In this document: positions 32,580 to 44,934 of the stretch, in pieces
Position numbering within the stretch: the first letter of the stretch is position 1
Layout of the letters: each line of letters begins with the position of its first letter
Assembly (NCBI RefSeq): GCF_052324685.1
Contig: NC_135212.1
Coordinates: 3,829,705 to 3,893,704, forward strand
Origin: Brachyhypopomus gauderio
Taxonomy: Eukaryota; Chordata; Actinopteri; Gymnotiformes; Hypopomidae
Direction: 5' to 3'
DNA length: 64,000 nt
The notes under the pieces: model-generated
What the model was told of the DNA's origin: nothing
The model's input: only the letters and a program-made list of their open reading frames with translations
Databases searched by the model: none
Position numbers and translations under genes: made by a program

Positions 32580-35500
32580 ATGGATTCGCAAAACAGGTAA
32601 GTTTATTAAGTTACAAACAGGCTCCCTTTGTAGAAGAGTGATGTGTCTTGCCACCACACCTCACTCTCATTCTTTTAACAGAAAGTGCGGTAGGCCTACA
32701 TATCAGAATAGGTAACCATCATAAATTGATCTTCGTTATTATTATTATTTATTAATTTAAAAATCAATATATCGAAAATAATAGTTTATTAGTAAAAAAA
32801 AAAAAAACATACAACTGCCACATCTTCATGTGCAACCCTAGTTATTTTATGTTATAAGGCTCTGAAGTTAGTCAAATGTTTTTGTTTTGCGCTTTTTACA
32901 ACAGCTGTTGTTATAAAGCAGCTTTACATATCCAAGCTCCAGTGAGCGATCCAGTCGCAAGGAAAAACTCCCTAGAGCACAAAGAAAAAACCTTGAGATG
33001 AAGCAAGACTGAAAAGGGGGACCTATCGTCTTCTGGTCAGCAACGGACATAACATAACAGCTACATAGCAGGGGGGCATCGGTGGGTGTTGGGAGGTGCC
33101 ATAGTAGCTGAGACACCAGAAGGAGAGAGAAGATTACTAGGCATGTTTAAATACAGAGAGGTGTAATTGACTGTAATGTGATGTACTCTAGCAGGTCTAG
33201 CTATGGCATCACAGCTAAAAGGGTACAGGCAGAAGGGAACATGGGCAGGAGGCCTCCCTGGTACTCTGCCTCTCTCAGTCAACAAACTTGAGTGACAAAA
33301 AAATTGGTGAAATGACAGCATCATAATACTCCAGTTTACCATAACTCTCAATGCCCATGAACCCCCAGATCAATACCTTTACCTAAGAAAAGAAGTATTT
33401 AATAAAGTGCCTGACCATACAAGTGGGTTTTCAGCCTAGCTTCAAATATTGAGACCGTGTCTGATTCTCGAACATTACATTGACAGGGAGGTTATTTCCA
33501 TATTGTGAGCGCTTTAATAGGAAAACAATCTGCCCCCAGTGGTAGTTTTTCTTATTCTGGGTGGTAATAAAGAGCTGCACCTTTTTATCTAAGCAGATGT
33601 GGTGAGTCATAGTGCACTAGGAGTTTGCTGAGGGCAAGACCATTCAGTGCTTTGTAAGTCATTATTTTATAATCAAAAGTCAGTATGTTCCTAATCTTTG
33701 CAATGTTCCTGAGGCAGATAAGTTTTTTGAGAAAGTGTGTGTGCAATGAATCTAGCAAGCAGGTTGAAGAGTTACAGTGTAGGATCAGAGATGTTAATTG
33801 GATAAGCACTTAAAGAGGTGTAAATGATTCTAGTGCCATTATTGGAATGGTTGTTTTGGATTCATTATAACTGCCAGATGCCACCAAAGCACTATGAATG
33901 GTATCTCTAATTTGTGCAATTTTCCAAGTACCTGTCGCTGCAGAAGCAAAAGTCCAGGGGGTGGAGCTGGATCTAGATCCAACTCCTCCCACCGTCCATA
34001 GTTTCTTTTGGTCGATACAGGGGCAGAGCTGGATCTGTCCATATCTTCTTTCATTGGTTTAAATTCATCACATTTCAATTGGTCGTTAAGCTAAAACATG
34101 CTGCTTACATTTTCTGACCAGGAAATATAAATCCAATAAATTCACCCTTAAGACTTTTACCGGTTAAATATCAAAATGTTCTTTAAATGTTATTTAAATA
34201 ACACAATACACGTTTACAAGGAAACGTAAAAGTGGACAGGAATAATGATACAACATGGTGCACTGCACAACTGAAAGCGTCTGTCCTTTTTTCAAAAACG
34301 TGATATGCATCTATAGATGGATGGAAAAATATAAATAGCATTATATTAGTTGTTGTGAAGTTTTTTAGTGAAATGAAGGATAATGGCCGTTACATGCACA
34401 CACTACTGAATAACAATCCCCCTCGATGTGTACATGCGATACCGAACAGCACAACCATTACAAATTATAAGTAACTACAGCAAACACTAATTAATTCAAC
34501 AGTATATGTCCAATATGAAGAACACAACATACATAAGTATTTAATACATCTGTATTCTGTTTAGCTAACCGCTCGTCTTCTAACATCAGTTTTTACCATC
34601 ACTTACTTAGACACCTAGATTAGATAAATCGAACAGTGGTTGTTCGTGCAAACAGAAACAGTCAGATTTAGGAAACTAGTTACTAGCATTAGCAAGAGGA
34701 AAATTGGTTTATTATGAACTTACTTTCACATTCCTGATTGTTCACAAATGAACGGCAACTGAGTAAATAAGAATATCAATGTAGGACAGCAACTATAGGA
34801 CAGTAGTGGGACCTGCTATGTTGTATGGACTGGAGACAGTGGCACTGACAAAGAGACAGGTGAGGGAGATGGAGGTGTCTGAGATGAAGATATTGTGATT
34901 CTCATTTGGAGCGACGAGGAAGGATAGGATTAGAAATGAGTTTATTAGAGGATCAGCACATGTAGCATGTTTTGGAGATAAAGTTAGAGAAGCGAGATTG
35001 AGATGGTTTGGACATGTACAGAGGAGGGAGGAGAGGTATATTGGTAGTAGGGTCTTGAGGATGGAACTTCCAGGCAAGAGGAGGAGAGGTAGACCTATGA
35101 GGAGGTTTATGGATGCAGTGGTAGAGGATATGAGAGTGGCTGGTGTGTCAGTGGAGGACACTCAGGACAGGGCCAGATGGAGGAGTTTGATCCGCTGTGG
35201 CAACCCCTAAACAGGAATAGCCGAAAGAAGAAGAAGAATGTAGGACGGCAACAGTGATTTGAATGGCTGATCTGATACAACTCCTCCTGCGTAGTGACAT
35301 TACTTCAGACCAATGAAAACACCACGGTGGGAGGAGTTGGATCTAGATCCAGCTCCACCCCCTGGACTTTTGCTTCTGCAGTGAGGGGTATCTCCAATTT
35401 TCTCATAATACTTCATGAACTCATTACAGCTATGTCACTGTAATTTGAACTTTGTTGTTGGAGTCATACTTAGTTGTGCAATTGTAGTAAATAAATATAT

Positions 35501-38500
35501 TTGATAGTTTGTCTTGGGGTAGAGAGAGAAAATGTTCAGGCAGTTATAAGTGTCTTTCTGTATTTAAAGACTATTTAAATTGTATTTTAAAACAGTTTAG
35601 ACAGAAAGAATAAAAAGAAAAGGAAAAGATGTAAGGCATAATGTCCATTTTGGTGTAGGCAATCCGGTAAGGCAGGAGGTGGCTGGCCCAGGATGGATCT
35701 CTGGAAAGGCTCGTCTCTCCTCATCTCAGTGTTCCTCGAGTAGGCAGCAGCCATGTGGAGAAAATAAAACAGGGAAAATTTGCTCTATATGAGTTCATAT
35801 ACTGGACAGATGAGATTATAAACATTTCTGAAGTGTGGCAGCAACTCCGGCATTAAGTTAAATTATTACAGCCTAGCTAAAAAGGCAGAACCAGAAGGTA
35901 ACATAGACTTGGGAGCATTCTGAGACACTGGCATCCATCCACTGCACTGTCAACAAACTTGAGTGACCTCGAGCAATGACAGCATGACAGCACCAGCGCC
36001 CCAGTCTACCATAAAACCCTTCGTCTATGAACCCCTGGATAACTGGGAGCCAATACAGGGCTGATAGGACTGGTCTGATATGATGAAATTTTCTAGTTCT
36101 AGTCTGAACTCTGGCTGCGGCATTTTGAACTATTTGAAGTTTATTTAGATTCCTATTTGAGCATCCTGACAGTAATGCGCTACAGTAGTCCAATCTGAAG
36201 CTAACAAAGGCGTGCACCAATTTTTCTGCATCATCCTGTGATAATGCATTTCTTAACTTGGCAATGTTGTGGAGATGTAGAAAAGTTATCCTAGTAGTAT
36301 TATCTATGTATTTATCAAATGATAAAGGTCAGAGTCGAGTATGACGCCTAGGTTTTTGGCTACTGTGCCAGGTGTAATGGGGCAGTCTGTGAGATTAAGC
36401 ATTAGATCTGGAATTTTCTGTCTTGCGGCGTTAGGGCCCAGAAGGAGAACTTCTGTTTTGTCCTCATTAAGTTGGAGGAAGTTTAGAGACATCCAGCATT
36501 TAATATCTCTTACACTGGCCTCAATTTTTCCTAAACTGAGTTTGTCATCAGGTTTGGCTGATATGTAAAGTTGAGTGTCATCTGCATAGCAGTGAAAATT
36601 GACACCATGTTTGTTTATAACTGTGCCCAATGGTTGCATATATAATGTATAATATAAAAATAGTTTGCAGCTAAATGATTGATTCTAAGCATTCAGTCAT
36701 GTGATCCAGTTCTCAATTGTGTACGCAATTGGCTTGATAATGTACTGTGTGTTCTTTAAATCACATTTGATTGGTTTCTACTTAGCATCTAATTAGCAGG
36801 GAACAGTGTCAATGTGGTGAACCTTGGGTGAAGTCTCAAAGTTGTCAGAAGTGTGTAATCACTGTTAGAAACTTCTAAAACCCAACTTTACCAGCAATAA
36901 CCAGCTCCTAATATGTCACATAGCTGTTTTATCTATTTCACTAAATAAGCAAATGATTACATTGAATTTTAAAGCATTTTCCCCAGAAAAGCTGTTCAGT
37001 TAAATCATATTTCTGGGATTCCTTGTGTGAACAACTCCGATTAGCTCATGCCACGGCATCATGAACGGACTATAACCTGAGCTCTGTCCTAGCTGTGTTC
37101 AAACAATATGTGCAGCACTGACATGTAGTTTTGTGTTTTCAGTTTCAGTTTTACTTAGTTTGTAAACTTTTAGTGAAATGTGAGATTCTAGACACAAAAA
37201 GTACATTGTTCTCAAAAAGAAGGGATAAGTATGCAACAAAAGAAAACAACATAATTCTAAAATGCATAATTTTGTAAAGAAATTGATTGTTTTGTAACTG
37301 TAACTAAAGAGACAAGCTGCTGCGAATAAAAAATGTAATATAATGATAAATGAATGTTTTTTAAGACATACTGACTACGATTTGTTTTAAAACCTAATGC
37401 TGAGTATCTAGATGCATTGTATGCTTTGATTCCAAAATGAGAGAATAAAGATTTGAAGAATTCAGAAATAATAGTTTTTTTGCACTATAATTTATTCTCA
37501 TCTTAAATATTGTGATTTGGTGTTATAGGATGCATCCAGTCTCTTGAACATTTAACAACGTGTATGGAAATAATGTCTTGATTTATTGCTCTTTTTTGGC
37601 ACAGAGAACAAATAAAGCAACTCCTAGAGGAATACATCTCAGACACCTTTAGGGACATTGAAACAGTGAGGAACTTTTGTGACAGAGAGCCAAAATGGAC
37701 TCTTCAGAGGGAGTCCGAGCTAGAAATGATGAGAGACATCAAAGACCGTGAAGACCAAATCTCTCTGAAGTTTGACCATGTACAGAAGGCAGAGAACAAA
37801 GCCGAGGCTTTTGGGGAGTTTCTGTGGAGTGGTATGACCCAGATGACTGCAGACTCCAGGAGAGAAGACCTGAAGAAAGAGCTGGGATCAGTCCTGAATG
37901 AAACCCTGCAGGGACTGGAGAAACTCCAACACTTCTTGGATGCAGTGGAGAGGCTAGCAGTCACCTCACTGTTTGTGTTTATGAGTGAAAACATTCTACC
38001 AAGAGGGGTGAGTGCTGCAGCTGTCCGATCACTGATCTCCACAACCAGAGTTGTGTCTCCACTCCTCATCCACTTCAAGAGAGATTCAGGAGCTTTCTTC
38101 ATGCCCAGCCTCTTCAATGTGGAGGTCTTGGCCTTTCAACTGGACAAGTACATTCGCACTACACAACAGCTGTGTGAGAGAATGGAGAAGAAGTAAGATC
38201 TCAGTTCTTTTATTATGTGATATACAGTATTGGGGTGTTAACTATTATGAACAGTTGTGTGTCTCTTGCCTAAATAGTAATTAATACTAATTGCTAGCGA
38301 ATAAGTTTTGATGCATGGATTGCATTAGGGATATAGTAAACCCTAAACTCCCAGTGATTTTCCAGAACTGTTTTCTTCTCTGCAGATCAAAGTGTGTGTT
38401 GATTTCTGGAGGTATGCATAAGTAAGTATTATACAGGCATATATTTCTTTGTGCATAATAAAAATCAACAGTATAGGTTTAACATATTCAGTTTAACATA

Positions 38501-39782
38501 TTTGTCTTTATGGATGTTTTTTTCTTCCTAGATCACTATACACTAATAAAAAGTAATATTCTTATTAATGGCAAACTCTAGCAACCAAACATAAATTTTT
38601 CTTTGCTTATATCTGAACATTGAAATGATGTATATTGCATTACATATTACTTTGCAGCTGGGGAAATTCCAAACCTTCACTGGAGTTTATTTTGAACATA
38701 AATGAGGAGTCAGTGTGTAACTTGTATGTCCACTTAAAACGGCTAATCAGTATCAGGTAAAATGATGTCTTCTCGTATATGATCATTTTTTACCTTTTGA
38801 GCATTTGTGGTACAGTGATGATTGTTTTTACCTCCTTTTCAGGATGGATGAGTCATTCAGGTTGACGTTCCTCTTTGGTGGCGAAGCCCTTCGCTTCATT
38901 GGCTTATTCAGTCAGTGTGGCCCCAGAATGCATCAGTTCCTGTCTGATTTGGAGGAGGCTGCAGTTCAGCTGGATAAGATGAAGCTTGGGTCCAGCATCT
39001 CCACTGTGGCTGGAAGTTCAGTTGGCATCGCAGGAGGTGTCTTGTCCATCGTTGGCTTGGCTCTGGCCCCTGTCACTGCAGGAGTGTCCCTGGCCCTCAC
39101 ACTGACAGGGGTTGGACTGGGGGTCACGAGTGGGGTTAATAGTTTAGTCACAGGCGTTACTGAAATAGCAGTAAACAGACATCATGGCCAGAATGCCAAT
39201 GACATCTTTATCAGGTTTATGAAGGATGTGGAGAAGGTTCTAGATTGTATGGAGCAAGTTGCCAACAGTGAGGGTCCTGTATCAAGCACTCACGAGATTA
39301 ATATGGCCATTGGAGCAGTGAAATTCTTAGCAAAGGCTGGAGCAGTAGCCAAAGGTATCGATGTCATTGTAGATGGGGCATCAGCCATGAAGGTACTTGG
39401 GAATGAGGAAGTGGTTATGACTGCAGTCAATTTAGGGCTTCAGGAGGCTAAAACAGCTCGGAACATCCCCAGTCTCGCTGCTGACCTGCCTGACATCGGG
39501 CAGCTGGCCAAGGGCACTCCACTGGCCCTGTCAAAGTCAGCCAGGGCTGGTTTCATTGGACTCAATGCCTTATTCATTGGTGTCGATGCCCTGTTTATCT
39601 GTAAAGAAAGCATTAGCCTGGCCAAAGGCAAGAAAAGTGAAACCTCTCAGCTCATCCGCTCTAGATCAGCTCTGTGGCGATCAGAAGTGGAGGCATGGGA
39701 GAAGATCTATAAGTGTCTTTGTAAAGGAATTTGGAAATTCTACAAAAGTCAAAAAACTCTAGAGCAGCCCTTTCACACGTAA
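32580..39782 (+). CDS. Apolipoprotein L-family protein (five coding exons)
   Basis: The coding exons I reconstruct are 32580-32596, 37605-38192, 38386-38421, 38658-38756 and 38843-39782. All junctions are GT-AG, the phases agree, and the total is 1680 bp (559 residues). The ATG at 32580 (MDSQN) joins in phase to REQIKQLLEEY in exon 2. Residues 1-245 form a charged, helical N-terminal extension. Residues ~250-545 are an ApoL domain: a Gly/Ala-rich hydrophobic stretch (~296-355, SVGIAGGVLSIVGLALAPVTAG) and a second hydrophobic segment (~478-503, GFIGLNALFIGVDALFI). ApoL proteins insert into membranes, and mammalian members act in innate immunity and lipid/ion handling; substrates of the fish proteins are unclear. 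The first coding intron (~5 kb) is full of transposons. No disabling change was seen. There is an ISRE upstream and GIMAP genes follow downstream. Confidence 0.85.
32870..33928 (-). mobile_element. L2-type LINE 3' fragment in ApoL intron
   Basis: Contains fish L2 3'-UTR landmarks on the minus strand (AAGCTGCTTTATAAC, GTTTTTCCTTGCGACTGG) and a decayed C-terminal coding remnant (FDYKIMTYKALNGLA, then WKIAQIRDTIHSALV). It is interrupted at 33929 by the TA-flanked TIR element and seems to continue at 35391 (YYEKIGD-like coding). Confidence 0.65.
33931..35388. mobile_element. TIR transposon with TA target duplication
   Basis: The left end CCTGTCGCTGCAGAAGCAAA and right end TTTGCTTCTGCAGTGAGGGG are inverted, and the similarity extends ~65 bp through GGGGGTGGAGCTGGATCTAG. 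TA flanks both ends (33929-33930, 35389-35390). The subterminal GGATCTAGATCC is itself a palindrome. No transposase is present. It carries an RTE-like LINE 3' end inside (34790-35238). A truncated relative lies at 9249-9780. Confidence 0.75.
34790..35238 (+). mobile_element. RTE-like non-LTR retrotransposon 3' end
   Basis: The plus strand encodes the C-terminus typical of such LINEs (LRWFGHVQRR, GKRRRGRPMRRFMD, ARWRSLIRCGNP), stops, and is followed by CAACCCCTAAACAGGAATAG and a GAAGAAGAAGAA tail. 5'-truncated; the last ~70 codons (34998-35210) remain open. Nested inside the TA-flanked transposon. Confidence 0.75.
35640..36640 (-). mobile_element. L2-type LINE fragment in ApoL intron
   Basis: The minus strand has FHCYADDTQLYISAKPDD and LNFLQLNEDKTEVLLLGP (36639-36304), then SFRLDYCSALLSGCSNRNL and QNAAARVQTRTRKF (36220-35873), followed by a 3'-UTR-like stretch. 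These are reverse transcriptase and C-terminal pieces of an L2/CR1-type LINE with frameshifts and 5' truncation. Confidence 0.75.
36641..37604. other. Remaining ApoL intron sequence
   Basis: AT-rich intronic DNA ending in a pyrimidine-rich acceptor TTTTTTGGCACAG before coding exon 2. No repeat was recognised. Confidence 0.4.
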
Positions 39783-40300
39783 TCAGTTCTCAACCCAAAA
39801 TTATTACTAAGCAGGGAACAGAGTTCTAGTCAGAGTAATCAATGACATAAGATTTAATTAACGATTAATGAATTAATCGTTCATTTCAAAGATTCAATTA
39901 AACTTAACATTGCTATTAGTCATCAGACAAAATTGTGAAAAACATTGTTTAATGTATGGCACTATCAGTAATGCTACCATTTTTGTTACCAAAGTTATAT
40001 TATGATTCTGAAGTGATTGTTACTTTATTCACATTTATTTCTACTACATAGTGACATTTCAGAAGAACCAGAATATTCTAGGGCAGGCCTATCAGCACCT
40101 GAAACTGAATTTCAGCAAAACCAAGTTAGTGAACACCTCCAGAGCACCTGGTTCTTGCAGAGATCTTGCCATCTCTTTTGAGAACTCATTGTTCACTCAA
40201 ACTGTGAATCAAAGAAATCATGACCACCTGTCATTCTAATATCATGTCACACAACTGACACTGTAATGCAAGTTTCTGTTCTTCAACATTCGGTTCAAAC
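39783..40300 (+). other. 3' flank of the ApoL gene
   Basis: AT-rich DNA after the TAA at 39780-39782. The 62-residue frame at 40051-40239 has no recognisable domain. Confidence 0.35.
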
Positions 40301-40720
40301 ACCCTTCATTCTCCAGGGAGGCCACCCAGGTGCTTGTTCAGTCTCCTGTCATCTCCAGGAGTCACTACTGCAACTCCCTCCTGGTGTGTCTTCCTGATTC
40401 AGAACACCGCAGCATGGCTGATCATCAACACCCCTAAAAATGTCCCTATTCCTTTATTGGCTTCTTGTAGTTTGCTTGTATTCGGTTTAAAACTCTGATG
40501 GTTGCCTACAAGCCCAAAGATGTATGAGCTGTCCAAACAAAGATGTATGAGCTGTCCCTTACCATCTTCAAATATCATCTAAAAACTCAGCTCTTTGAAA
40601 AGCACCTTAATTAAACCTAATCTAGCATTTATACAGAAGAGTTTATATTTGCACTTATACTGTATCTGTCTCACTTAGAAATTGCTCTTGAATCATGTAT
40701 TTTATAGCATTGTATTGTAG
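40301..40720 (+). mobile_element. L2/CR1-type LINE 3' relic
   Basis: Decayed plus-strand coding remnant (SRSHYCNSLLVCLP-like, then FKTLMVAYK) and the words AAAACTCAGCTCTTTGAAAA and ACTGTATCTGTCTCACTTAG, which recall LINE C-termini and 3' UTRs in fish. Heavily mutated. Confidence 0.5.
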
Positions 40721-41148
40721 CCATTGTATATGTTCTAACAGAATCAGTTATAGATATTTTTGTACACAAAAAATAATGTATAATTGCCATCAAAACAAAT
40801 AGTAAGATTCTGAGCTGAATGTTCATTTATTTGTTGTAATCTCTAGTACCAAACCACTGCATAATGTCTAGTGAAAGCTTACAATCATTGTAATTTGTCA
40901 GTGATAAACTAAGTTGCTCCTGTTCTAATATTTGAATTAAAAGAAAAAAAGCAATGCAGTCAGTTTCTAAAGACTGATCATTTTCACCCAATCCTGTAAT
41001 AATTTAACTTTAAATTTCAAATTTAGTTTCTCTTCTGACAGAAGAGATACTGTAATTTGTTACTAATTAACAAATTTTCCATCCTTTAAAGGAAAATGAT
41101 TGTAATTTAAATGACCATATTTTTTTCTGTGACTTCTTTGAAGGAGAC
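40721..41148. other. AT-rich intergenic DNA
   Basis: No gene or repeat recognised. Confidence 0.35.
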
Positions 41149-41645
41149 TGTTAGGGCACATAATGATAGGGCAGAAGATACTGGATGCAATCGCAGGAAC
41201 TCAAAGATTTAATTAAGACAATGAACAGCACTGAAACAATAACACTATTTACAATGGACGCAACACCAAACCAAGCCAAGGATATCAAACACACACAACT
41301 ACTAGATAATACAAAGACACAGAGCAGGATGCTAACAGGGAAAATAGATATAGGGGAGAGAAACCAAACTAAAGCTAAACATTATATCCGACACCATGAG
41401 GGAAACACAATGAACACAGAGCTAACAGAGCTAAGGACCAAACTTACAACAAGCATACAAAATATACACAGGATTCTTAAGATGCACTGGATAGCATGAG
41501 TCATCGAATACACAGGGATTCACAATAAAATGAAACAAGACACAGCTGAAAATGATCATCAAAGGTGGGAAAACAGTACAGGTGCATGGCAGACGGAAGG
41601 AAAATCAAGGAAAACAAAAACAAAGGTGTAGCTAAGCTCATGACA
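41149..41645 (-). mobile_element. Solo-LTR-like element (minus orientation)
   Basis: Read on the minus strand it begins TGTCATGAGC, has a CCCCTATATCTATTTT stretch and an AATTAAATC polyadenylation-like site near the end, and ends GCCCTAACA. TG...CA ends and ~497 bp fit an LTR. A clear target duplication is not visible. The 104-residue plus-strand frame inside (41185-41499) is not supported. Confidence 0.55.
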
Positions 41646-41757
41646 ACAAGACATATTTCTTGTGTACTTGTGTGGATGATACCTACCGTCTGGTGTCAGC
41701 ATCTCCATTAATCTTTCCTTATGTCCTGTGTTGTAATCATTTTACCTTTCGTTTTTA

Positions 41758-42549
41758 TCAAACTTCATAATCCCTTTTTCCCTTCTCCATTTTGAGTGTC
41801 TTCCTGGTTTTTTCCACTTCTCTCCTCTTCCTCTCTTCTTCCTTCATCCTCTGCTGTTTCTCCTCTCTCTCCCTGGCCAGCTCCAGCACCTCCTCACTCA
41901 GCAGCATTGATCCTCCATTAGCAGAAACCATCTTTTGGATCTTGGCTAGAAGGCTGGTCACCTGGTCTCTTGCCCTGCTAGTTTGCCCATAGAGAGCGTG
42001 GTAGCGCCCATCACACTTCTGCACCAGCTCCTGCAGCTCACCGTTCCCCTCCATCTCATCCCGCACACTGCAAACACGCAACTGTTTGGTGTCCTTCACA
42101 GTAAACAACACCAGCGTGTAGTTCCAGGCCTTTGGCCCAAACAGCTCCACATGTTCCTCTGCTACCCGGCGCTCTCGCTTAGAGAAGGAGAAGGACAGAG
42201 GGACAACCAGAAGAAGGCAGTGGACACCAGGGTAGCACAGTCTCATGCTACTGACCATCTCCTTCCTTAAGGCTGCAGGCGACGCTGAGGCACCACCCAG
42301 GTTGAACCACTCCCAGCCCGGGGTGTCCACCACCACCAGGCGCTCTCCTCCCACCAGGCCCTCTCGGCGGACACTTGTCCTGGTCCTCACCCCAACCTGG
42401 TCGAAGGCCACAGAGCCTAGGATGGCATTACCAGCTGCACTCTTTCCTGCTTCCTTCTCCCCAATCAGGACCATGTTGAGACTCGAGCCCGGGGATGGAA
42501 GTGGGGATCCTTCTATTTGGAAACATGTGGACACATTTTGCATCATCAC
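41758..42549 (-). CDS. GIMAP/AIG1-family GTPase exon, copy 1
   Basis: A 263-codon minus-strand frame. The P-loop GEKEAGKS is at residues ~30-37, the G3 motif DTPG at ~75-78, and the AIG1 family's conserved box follows (LLLVVPLSFSFSKRERR and AEEHVELFG). The C-terminal third is a Lys/Glu-rich coiled coil (LAREREEKQQRMKEEE) ending RDYEV. GIMAPs are GTP-binding proteins that oligomerise on organelle membranes and affect lymphocyte survival; fish have many. The true start probably lies in an upstream exon: homology with the second copy begins at CCAAATAG|AAGG, which looks like a splice acceptor, so the leading MMMQNVS residues may be intron. The two copies are nearly identical over ~720 bp but differ in their C-termini. 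Confidence 0.8.
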   Translation of the reverse strand: MMMQNVSTCFQIEGSPLPSPGSSLNMVLIGEKEAGKSAAGNAILGSVAFDQVGVRTRTSVRREGLVGGERLVVVDTPGWEWFNLGGASASPAALRKEMVSSMRLCYPGVHCLLLVVPLSFSFSKRERRVAEEHVELFGPKAWNYTLVLFTVKDTKQLRVCSVRDEMEGNGELQELVQKCDGRYHALYGQTSRARDQVTSLLAKIQKMVSANGGSMLLSEEVLELAREREEKQQRMKEEERKRREVEKTRKTLKMEKGKRDYEV

Positions 42550-43200
42550 GGATTAGTGCAGACAATTGAATTTTCCTTTTCTTTATTATTATTTATTATT
42601 TTCTTTCCAATATGCTTCAAACTAAATGTAGGAGCCTAAATGCAGTCTATTTAAGTTAAAATTATTTTACATTTAAAATGTTACAAGATCATTAACAAAA
42701 TATTAATATAATATAAATATAAATATGATTTTTAATCATTATTTAAAAGTATTAAAAGGCATTTGATTTGCTCCATAAGAAGCAGGCCACATTAGGCCAC
42801 GCCCTCTAGGGCAAAAAGTTTAAAAAAGGGAAGAAAAGAAGAACAAAGGAAGAGTTTGGAGCAAAATAGTTTTTTGACCTTGCTCTCTTTTTCTGTATAT
42901 GAAACACTTTTGAATATTTGTGTTTTATGGATTCCTTTCAAGTATTAAGTATAAAGAAGTTGACTCGTGGAAGTGATAAGAGATGAGCGAGTTAGCTGAG
43001 CATCAAGCTAAAGCTTCAATTGGAAACTAGCTCTTCATGGATTGAATGGCAGATTGGTCTGGCTAGACAAAGAGACCTAAACCAGGATACTATATCATGG
43101 ATTTTGTACAGTACAGAGCCAAAAGAGGAAAACAACTACTGTAAGTTGATTTCTGCTCCGGATTAGCCGTGCTACGGATAGCTAACTGAAGCTATAAAAA
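42550..43200. other. AT-rich spacer before the BEL/Pao relic
   Basis: Possibly the 5' part of the retrotransposon relic, but no LTR or primer site was recognised. Confidence 0.3.
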
Positions 43201-44841
43201 GGACGTCTTTCTGTTACATACTTAAGAATATGTTGGTGAAAGGTGGCTTTTGGCTAACCAAATGGTCAAGCAATAGCAGGAAGTTGCTTACCCTAATTCC
43301 TGAAGATGAGAGAGCAAAAGGATTTCAAGACCATGATTTGAATATGGACATTTTACCAATGGAGCATGCAATGGGAATACAGTGGTGTGCTGAGACAGAT
43401 CAGTTAAATTCAAGATCAACATCAAAGATCATCCACACCAGGAGGGGCCTGCTTTCCTTTGACAGCTCCATATTTGATCCTCTGTGGTTGTCCTGCCTGC
43501 CACCAGAATTCTGCAACATTTATGCCAGCAGAAATACAACTGGGATGAAATCTTCCCAGATGATATTATTAAAGAATGGATAAAGTGGATTTCAGATTTA
43601 GAAAAGAAAGAAAATTAAGAAAATTCTTTCTGTATTAAGAAAGAAAATGTTGGTGCACTCAGCACTCGGATAGCACAGTTGTGAAAGTATCAGATTCAAA
43701 ACTTTTGTTGCCAATAGAGTATAAGCCATTCTTGAGCACTCTCATGCTTCACAGTGGAGGTATATCAATACCAGCCTCAATCGAGCAGATCATGTCTCCT
43801 GAGGTCAGACTGTTGAGGAATTTTTGAAATGTGAAAGCTGGCTTTTTAGTTTCTTGATCTGCCATGAAGACCAGTGGCCAAAGAATCCAGATCCTAAAAT
43901 GATAAATGTGGATGACCCAGAGGTCAAAAAGTTGTTCAATCACATATCATAAAGATGCAAGAGCTCAATGATCCATTGGACCAGTTGATGATGCTTTACT
44001 CATCCTGGACAAAGCTAAAGCATGCAGTTGCCCGGTTCTTGAAGTTGAAAGATTATAAAGGAACACGACTTACCTGTGATGATTTGACCAAAGCAGAACA
44101 TCAAGGGGTAAAGAAAAATAGTTCACTTCATAAGCTGAATCCTGTACGACAAGATGGAATAATGAGAGTGGGTGATAGATTGAGCCGTTCAGCAATGCCA
44201 GACAACTCCAAGCAACAAGCCATCTTGCCAAAGGACTCACACATCACAATACTTGATCTTTATACATTCTTGATGTCGCAGTACATGCAGGTAGAAATCA
44301 CATGCTGGCTCAATTGGGGCAGAGAGCCTGGATCCCTGGAGCAAATGGAGCCATTACGAGAATGTCGTCTAAGTGCATCGTCTGTAAGAAGCTGCATGGC
44401 ACAGCCGGCAAGCAGCTCATGGCAGATCTACCAAAATGCAGGATTATGCCTGACGACCCTCCATTTACGAGAGTTGGCATCGACTACTTCAGCCCATTCC
44501 TGGTAAATAGGGTAAGAGGACATGTAAAAAGGTATGGTGCCGTCTTTATTTGTCTTGCTATTCGAGCAGTACACTTGGAAGTTGCGTCCTCACTTGACAC
44601 TGATGCATGCCTGAATGCAGTTAGAAGGTTCATTGCAAAAAGAGGACAGGTCAGAGAGATGTACTCAGATAATGGCACAAACTTCAGAGCAGCTGAGAGC
44701 GAGACGAAGAAAATGATAAGGGAGTGGAACACTCATATGATGGAAAAACACTTGCAACAGAAAGGTGTTCAGTGGTACTTCAACCCTCCAACAGGTTCTC
44801 ATCATGGAATCATTCTTCATGTTCTCATGTTTCTTATGTGA
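43200..44841 (+). pseudogene. BEL/Pao retrotransposon pol relic
   Basis: Plus-strand remnants of a Pao-type polyprotein in three frames. 43230-43583 has GGFWLTKWSSNSRKLL, IPEDERAKGF and HTRRGLLSFDSSIFDPL, the end of the reverse transcriptase/RNase H connection. 43955-44270 has KHAVARFLKLKDYKG and GIMRVGDRLSRSAMP (RNase H to integrase linker). 44302-44820 has CIVCKKLHGTAGKQLM (zinc-binding), RVGIDYFSPF (first D), EMYSDNGTNFRAAE (second D) and NPPTGSHHG, after which homology stops before the third acid. No LTRs, several frameshifts and large deletions: an old inactive insertion. Confidence 0.8.
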
Positions 44842-44934
44842 AGGGTCTGATGGTACTTATCAATACCCTAAGCATTAGATCAAAGCTAACATGGAATGGC
44901 TTGTTAGAAACAAGGTGTATGCTCCTGAGTGGCT

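Noticed and set aside
37666..38196. ApoL start at 37666
   Set aside because: The codon there is GTG in the middle of an open exon; the splice-joined ATG at 32580 fits phase and sequence better.
41185..41499. 104-residue open frame
   Set aside because: Lies inside a solo-LTR-like unit on the opposite strand; low-complexity composition and no known domain.
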